Shown here: in pieces, positions 50,601 to 59,600 of the stretch
Position numbering within the stretch: the stretch's first letter is position 1
Layout: every line of letters begins with the position of its first letter
Source of the DNA: Branchiostoma floridae
Taxonomy: Eukaryota > Chordata > Leptocardii > Amphioxiformes > Branchiostomatidae
Direction: 5' to 3'
Length of the DNA: 64,000 bases
NCBI RefSeq assembly: GCF_000003815.2
Contig: NC_049996.1
Span: 10,283,545-10,347,544, forward strand
The notes under the pieces: generated by a model
What the model was told of the DNA's origin: nothing
The model's database searches: none
What the model saw: only the letters and a program-made list of their open reading frames with translations
Translations under genes and position numbers: made by a program

Positions 50601-53600
50601 CTCTGGTGGTTACTAATTTGCTGCAAAGAATCCGTTGCTAGGGGCAACAATGACCTAACTTGTCCAGTTTTCCCTTCCAAAGCCCAGTTTCTGGTTCGTG
50701 GCCAAGGTTCGCCATATGTCGCTATCTGGACCTTCATGTATCATTCAGCGACCGTCACATTCCCCCTGTCAGCAACACATCCTGTCTGTTACTGTAACTT
50801 TCATCTCTGTAAAGTACAGAGGAGTGGGACAGACTAGGAAACCAGATGGCTGGGTCTGTATCCAGTGTAATATCATACCCGTATTTACTAACTTTAAAAT
50901 TTGATATCGGTGTTCAGACCGGTACGATTTTTACAATATGGCCCAGGGCTTCATACTTCGATTCAAACATTTGGAAGTCACTTGCGTGCACCAATGTCCA
51001 ACATTCTAACAGATGTTCAACTGTTTGCTGGGTTCTTTTGTTCAAATTGATGAATAAAGTTGTTGAGGCTATGTGCGTCTTTTGCTTTTTATTTTGCGAT
51101 AAACTTGAGTTTTGTGGATATTCTATATCGCTCTCGGTCCCGGCCCTTCCACGGGTTGGATCACCCTCCAGCCTTTGGTCGATCCTACTTGAACTTAGGC
51201 TGTACCTTAGGCGATACGCAATACCCAGTGTTGTATTCTATATGGGCTACATCAGTACTCTCATCTCTCAAATAAACGTACCGGTACGTTTATTTTTTTC
51301 CGCCTCAAAATCCACCCGGTACGTCCTTATTTTAGACGGTACGGTTATTTTTTTTTTTCAAATTGGGGCTTTCTTTACTAACCAGGGACCCCAAAAATAT
51401 TGAAAGTTTGGTATTTTCTGCCCATATTTCCGCGGTACTTTTGCTTAAAATTCAATATTTTTCGGACGAGGCAGCGCGGATTTCCCTGCCGCTAGCGCTA
51501 TGACCCAAACATAACTAGGGATGCGTACCGGTACGCAGAACCGGTTCTGGACTTGCAAAACGTTTCGGTTCAGGTCCAAAAATACCGGAACACATGTGAT
51601 TCGGTACTGGACTCGTAAAAAAATATATCCTTTTCGTTTTAGACCATCTTTAACCTTCCAAAAATCTAGAAATTTGCGCTGAACAAAGACCAAAACATCG
51701 CCAAACATCGAGGTCACATGCTACACACACACAGTCACTTACTTCCGTAAATTCTCTATCAAAACACAGAAATTAACCACCAACCAAACAAATTAAAAAG
51801 TTACCAATACTTTTCCACTATTTTTCACCCGTAGTCAACTTGTTTTAATGTTCCAGCAACGAAAAAATCCTTCCAAAACAAAGCACAGCGTTCAATCGGC
51901 TCCAAACCCGAAAACATCCGCCATGTTGGATTCATCAACTCACGCCGAATCTCGCGGTAATGCGCGAGAGAATTATATATTTTCTGCAATACCGTTATGT
52001 CTCGATAGGGGGCAGTGTCTATGACATCCTTGGTTTCTGCAACATTGAAAATAGCACAAGTGGTGAATAAGGTATTCTAAGTTGGAATGTTTCTTCAAAA
52101 TGTTATTTTGTAACAATGATTTGTAACAATAAACTTCTTTTTTTATTTTCATTCATTTTTTTACTTTTATTTTAATCTTTGTTGATGGTGTGACACTCAG
52201 ATAAAGAAAATATGTGCAAGGAGGTTAACCTCCTTGATATGTGCAATAACATAGGAATTATTCTGTTCATTATTTAAACAATTAACTGATATGGTACTGA
52301 GGCATAAATAAATAAAAAGAGCCTACCTGCTTATCATCTTCTCTTGGACTGAAGTAGCATAAGCATGGGCCACAGTTTACATGTCAATTTGGTATTTTTC
52401 CGGGGGGTACTTTTATTCCAGGGGGTACTTTTATTAGATTTTGAAGATTTGTCCGGGGGGTACTTTTATTCCAGGGGGTACTTCTATTTGAGAGGTGAGA
52501 GTACATGTACATGTAGTTCTGTTTTCAAGGTCTCATAAATGACTTTTTAGTTTTATAAAAACTATATAACCCAATAAACAAAAACTATTTCTGAACGTTC
52601 AACCGTTGAGTAAATTACAGTCTGACTATGCCTATAATGTGAGTCCAATGCGATTCAAGGACATACTACTAAAGTTTATAACTGCACTGACTCAAACTCA
52701 GTCTGAACAAGCTCTTACTTGAGGTAAGAAGATTTACTAACATTTGGAAGTTCATGGCCTTTCACATGTACCCTTCTTCAAAATGTAGTCTTTTAAAACA
52801 TGATCTGGTTCACCAATTTTTATCTTACAACAGAACATTATGACTTTCCTTCACACTTGAGACGTTTTAATTACCCTTTTGCAGCTTCTTTCCTTCTTGT
52901 ATCTATCTCCGATATTTATTTATCTAATTACGGCTTTATCTTTGGCAGCCAGGAACCAACTTTTGGCACACCATCTTTTATTGGGAACTGGGAAAAGATA
53001 AGCACTGGAAGCAAATGACAAAAGAAACAAGAGTTCAGAGACCTCATATCTGCATGAAATATGCAGTTTTTTTGTAAATTTCTAGTTTTATCTTTCTAGT
53101 TCTGGTTCTATGCAGGAATCCTCTGCACAGGATCCTGTTTTTAATGGGGGTATAACAAAATCAAAAAAGAAGAAAAACTAGAATAGAGAGACAAGATGAG
53201 CAACCAAGCCAACACACCCACCCATTTCATTTCCAACAGAGAACGTGCTCTTGCCAGTTTATTTAGGAAACAATAAAATTTTGGTTGCCTTACAAACATA
53301 TGATAAATTTTGTCAGTCCTCTTGATTGTCAGTCCTCTCAAGGAAAAGCTCCTTGGTCCTCTTGATTTCAATGAAAAATTCTCACATAAATTATTCTAAT
53401 CCTCAAAGAGACTTCTATCAGGATGAAATTGTACTGCAGGAAACTGCACAACAATGGCTACATTTGCCTTGCAAAGCAAAAGTGGTATCTAACTCCACTT
53501 CCAGCACATACCATTCCAATATGTTCTAATATGGAATTCTAAAAGCAAAAATCTAAAAATCCCATACTTATGAATATGAGTCCATGAAAACAAACCTTGA

Positions 53601-56600
53601 CAAAAATTTTTGCAGTAGTTTTGAAAGTTTTTAATTCATGGCGATTAGGTCACCATGAAAACTGCAAACATAAAACCCACTGCAAAAATTTCAACATTCA
53701 CAGTTACTGTATTGACTACATACCTTTTGTGCATAAAAAGAAAACATGTAGACAATTTGGCAAGGTAGCAGGCGAATTCTGTTTGTCTTCAGAGCGAAAG
53801 TGGCCGTGTCTCAATTAAAGATCTGTAGCGATCTTTGAACCTACACTGGCACATACTGCTCCTGAAGAAAATTAAAACTGTAATACGAGACTCTTACTTG
53901 CTGCATTGTACCTCAGTCAACCTCCGACCATTTACAGTCAGTGAGTTTCAACTGTTTCAACTGTTCAAATTTGCTGCCAATAACCAAGGAGCTTTTATCA
54001 GATCGCAATAACGTTGCACCTATAAGCCTTGGCCAAAATTAAATCAGACCTTGTAATAACCTTAAACGTCATAACAGCCAAGAAGAAATGTCTGCCCCTC
54101 CCTCTCAAGTCTGTAAAAAGACTTACCATGATTTCAAAGTCTGCACCCCAACATCCTCTTACCAATCTCGTCCGAATTTGACCATTTTTCGCTCACACAT
54201 ACAAGTATGGTACATCCAGAAATGAAAGAGTAAAACACAGTATTTTCAGGACAGACGGCACGTGGTATCCAGCCTGTGCGCCATCAGGTTTTCAGTTTGC
54301 TGGGAGGAATTTGAAGTGGGAAGGCAGTGGGTGGACAGACTTCTCCGCTTCCTCTAGAAGAGGAACAACGTGCCAAATCTGATTAGATCTGTTTCAACAG
54401 AGTCATGGCTGCCCAGTCCATAACAGGACGCTGGGATAACAGAACAGAGTTCAACTTCTGCCAACTGTAACTGTGCTGATGGACTGGTAAAGCCATGGTG
54501 GTAGGACTGAGCCAACAGTCAGGCCACTGGTCTTTATCTACTTGTTCAGAGGCCTTTTCTTTCAATCACAGGATACATAGAGTGTCCAGGCCAAAAAAAG
54601 AATCAGTTTATATCATGTTGTCCCGAGTATGCAAATTATCTGATTGTGCATAGATTACTACTGGTTTATCAAAGACTTGAAATTAGAATCTATATATTAT
54701 ACAGCATTCTAATCTCCCTACATTTCTTTAAGACGATTCACATTAATTGCTGTATCAAAACTTCACTTTACCCAAATCTATCTCTCAATAACAATACTTT
54801 GACTTCAAATGAGAATGTATCAAATCTAATACTGTAACATTGACAAGAGTTTTTAGAGCTTCTTGTGGATTCAAATTTTCAGTTTCTGTCTTCATGCAAC
54901 ATTCTTAAATTTTAAAACAATTCTGCAAACAAGCAGTCACGATTGAATGGCCTAAGTACGTTATTCTAAACGTTTAAAAGGTCCATACACCTGTTAGGCT
55001 GGTTATATTAATTACTTGAGACCTCCTCTCCACATAGAGCTGGGCAATGCATAACAGTTCCCCATATAAGCCCAGTGTATATACCAGGTTGATTACTCTG
55101 TGATGACAGGGGTTTAACACAGAAAACCTTGGCTGGTTGTTCAGTGTTAAAGCAGCATATTAGGTCTGAAGTTTTCCCTGGCCAGAAAATGTACCAACTT
55201 ACCATTACTGTACATTACAGCCTTGCTACAAGGCACACACCTCTTTCAGGACTTTTCTGCTCTTTTCGTTTCTTGTAGGAAAACTTTGTTTGAAGAAGTT
55301 TCCCCATGACGTTGGTTTCCTGATCAAATGTCCTGCCTATACAGTTATGACTAGTAACTGACGTCAATCATTAGCATATCAAAGAAAGCAAGGACAATCT
55401 TCTTTTCCTCCTCTTTAACTCAGTATGAGACTGTCAAGGATTACTGTCAAGAAATCACTAAGACACTTTAGACATAGTCTCATAAACCAGCAAGACATTC
55501 TGGAGCTTTAGATCTTAACCATTATACTCATTCTATAGCTGGCAACAACAGGCTTAAAGAAATTTTGACCTCTAACCATCTTTGCTATAAATCACCCAGA
55601 CAGAACTATATGGGGTGTACAAATAGGAGGGCACATGGGTTCTAATTGGTAATAGTATCCAACTTAAGTTGTTAAACTGTTAGTTTTGTGGGTGTTAGAG
55701 TGAAAGTGGAGACTTAATCCAATGGGCTTTGTTGACAGACCCAGTGTGTGCTCATCAGTTGGAACAAGCTCAGTGTATGTGGGGGTCTGCATGCAACATT
55801 TTTACCTTTGCTAGAAGGTTGTGTTTTATGTGGCATTCGTGTGTCTGTGTCTGTATGTTTGTCTGTGCATCAAGACGATAACTACAGAAAGCTTGGATGG
55901 ATTAGATAGATGTTGGTAGGTCAGGTGTGACCTCAAAAAGATACGAATTTTGGGCCCCTAGCTGCTTGTATAATGGTACTGCAGGGGAACCTCCAGTTGT
56001 TGTATGTTTTGATCTGAAGATGGCACTAACTGACACTAAAATGAAGAGATAGATAGCTTTTGTGCACAAGACAAAGCAACATACAAGCCTCCTAGCAGCT
56101 TGTTTTGGAACTGCAATGGCATTTTTGTTGACACATTTGAAAGAGGATAAGTCAGGAAGGCTGACAAATTTTTTGTGACTTTTGGTATATTTTACAAATC
56201 CTTCCCAACCTCAAGTCTTTATAAAAAGACTCTCCTTGATCCATTTTAGTGTTATGAAGTTAACTTTCTCCCTGCTTTCAAATAATCAACTTAAGTTCTT
56301 AGCACAAATTTGATCCAACATGCCTACCGCTCAGCAGGCACTAGGTTAATGTCTGGATATAGTTACAGGTAGCCCATTAACCACCTACCAACCATACTGT
56401 GTTCATTTCTGTGCTTACTTTACAAATTTCCTTTACTATAAACAAATGATAACAACTAACTAAGGGTCTTAATCATAGTCAGGCTGAGAATACTCTGGAC
56501 CATCACAACAAGTGTAAATATGTAGAAAGACAAAATTTCTATAAGAAGATGTAAATGACCATTGGCACAACCTTGAATACATGCTGAATCTCTAATTGAA

Positions 56601-59600
56601 TTATTTAGGTAGCCAGGCTCCAAAAGGACATCACCCCAGGTCATAGGTCATGACCTTTTGTGTCAATTTTACCTGTCTTCTATCAGGAGTCAAGACAGTG
56701 ATTGGTTAGAAGACACCCTAGGTCGAAGTTTGACAGCTTAGAGATACAGATGTGCATGTAATGGGTGTGTACAGTACATTCTTGAAATTCATATACTACA
56801 AAACCAACTCTAAGTCAACTTAATGGTTACAGTTTTTATATCCATGTTTAAAATGGTACAAATCTGTATTTTCCTAAAAATTCTTGCCTACTGAGAACAC
56901 CATTATTCCCAAGCCAAAGCACCACGTCTGTTCCACTGTTGACATATCAATATAAAGAACTATCTAATACTCAAAAATCATGACCAGAACACAACAAAAC
57001 CAGAAATCCAGCTGCAGTACAGCATAATGTCACTAGGAGACTCATTATCATAGTTTCATACGTAACCTGTCCTGAATCCCACCCACCTTCCAACTATCAA
57101 GAATCCTTCCACAGCTTCTTGAGTGATGATGTCAACATATACAGCCACAAGTAACAACTAAAAACAGAATCTTCTTGGCGAAGATAAGAATTCAGGTGGC
57201 AGAGCCACAGATATGCACCTACCTGAAGTTACTTTCTTGAGCACTTATCAAACATCAGTGACAGTCACAGCTCTCCCTGCCACACCCACCATTAGCTGTC
57301 ATCTCCTAGTGAGTCTTACTTCTCTAAAACTTCCCTAAACTAATCACCAACCTATAAACTCCCTACATGACACAGCCATTTTTGGCAATGTTTCCCCCAC
57401 TCCCTAAGTATCCTGTAAACTGTGCATGTACGTCCCTGGCACTATACACTAAACCCTGTCTTCCAACATTCTTACCTCTAACATACACACGTTTAACTTG
57501 CATAAATCAACACCAACCATACCTTCACACCTAGCTGTGTACCTTCACGGATGTAACGTCCTTTCACATGTTCAGATCTCCGTAACACAGAAAGGGTTAC
57601 GAACGCTGACAGAAAACATCCAGAGAAAGGTCTGTAGTTTGGATCCAGGCCAGGAGGAGAAGAAAGAACCCTGCCCTGAGGTCCCCAGATCGAGATAAAA
57701 CACACCCACACATCAGGACAGAACCCTTCTGATGGATGCCACATCTGTGGGGCCTGATGTCCTAGATGTGCATTTATCACTGTACAACTAATCGAGGGTC
57801 TGCATGCTCTTTTCCGTAAGGCATAGGCTTTTAATTTCCCGTAATTCGTAGGGAAGCTATTCTATTTTACGTAATTCGTAGTGGGATGAAGCGTAAAGCG
57901 TTGGTAGCTTTTGTGAATTTAAGTTAATGTAAAGCGTAGTCAGCCATCTCGAATTTAGCGTAAAGTGTTGTCAGGACCCCCCATGCAGACCCTCCTAATC
58001 TAGGGGGCAGGAAACCTTTAACTCCCTGTTATTCTATTATCCACCATTACTCTGTGTTAATTATCACAAATTGTCATTCTCAATTGCAAATCAAGGTCTA
58101 TGTTTACACCCCCTTTCTGCCAGGGGCAGCAACTGCTGAACAACTGCCAAGTGACAAAAATCGCTGAACAAATTTCATGAATGAAGAGCAATTCTTTGAA
58201 ATGTTTTCTGTAATTAAGAAAAGTATAACTACTTGCTGTCGTATGAATTTGTGATGCAGAGTCTAATGCGAAAAATGTGGATATCAAACCATCACAAAAG
58301 GTTTCAAGATTTACAGTAGGGCTCTGACTTTACTACTCTAGGTGGATGAAGGTTACATGTAAAGGTAATAAGATACTGTAAATGCAGAAACTTTTGTGGT
58401 GGATTAATGTTCGTGCTTTTCGCAGTGGCTGCTTCACTGCGAATTTAAAACCACGGCGAAAAGTCCCTTTTCCCAGCTACCGCGAAATTAAATCCCAGCA
58501 AACTTAAATGCATTTACAGTATGCCAAATAGCATTTACTTAAACTGGATAGGACTTTTGGAAACGGCCAGATTTTTCATCCCTTATCTAAAATTACGCTT
58601 AAGAGATCTTGTTGGAGAGCAAGTTTTATATCCTTATTGTGAAATAATATGCAAAGGAGATGAATACAGTTTTTAGTAGTCCAAAATCTAAAAAAAGACA
58701 ACTTTTGACGAATGAGTTGTTGTTTGAATTACAGGAGTATATATAACTAATGTTATATGTTACTTCCTATACATTTCAAAATCCATCACAAACTTCCTTT
58801 GAAATATAAAACTTTCTAGAACTCCCTAACTTCTGAAAGTGTTTAATGAACAACATTTCAGCACATTGTAACAATCCGTAACTTTGCCTGGAGGCGTGTC
58901 AAACAAGGTCAGGAGGAAACTTCTCCCTACTGATTCTTGTGTTTCCAATTAGAACAGCTTTGATGTGTTCATTCACTTTCAGATGTACAAAAATGTGTCT
59001 GGAGACTGGTTTCAGTTTGAGAAGTGTGGATACATGGGTGAAAAAATCATTATGGGTAACAGCTAAGGGAGGAACGCTTTTAAACATACATGTACTTTCA
59101 AATATGCAGAAATGCATCAATCAAGTTGAATCGTTTAGGGGACCGTGCTGCATAAAAAGGGATTGATGGCATCATATCAACCAACACAGGATGACATTTG
59201 TAGAAAAAATACTTTTGACTTTGAATTTGGAAAGCTAAGAAAAATATGGAACAACCATTTCAATAGTGCCACTGACGAAAGACACTGGAATGTCTGACCA
59301 TTTCCAAAACCATATCCAGCTGCTTGAGTAAAAATGCTTTTTGGCGTACGGTAATGGTATCAACCCAACACCCCCTTGAAGTTGGTTTGTCCCTGAAAGT
59401 AAGGGGAATGTCAGTTGAACTTGCAAAGTAAGCAGTAGTCATCACCCAAAAGCCCAACACAAGCAGAACCTATACACAATGGCAGGTTTCCAACTCAAAC
59501 AATAACACTGTTAAACCAACTGGGCTACCATTTTCTTACTGGGGTCATTTAACCTGAAAATGCACCGGCTTGAAAATTAAGAGAGACTCCTAGCACTAGT

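Noticed and set aside
50846-51403. 185-codon plus-strand open frame as a gene
   Set aside because: Overlaps the CCGGTACG repeat patch, shows no domain or plausible topology, and ends in T-rich sequence.
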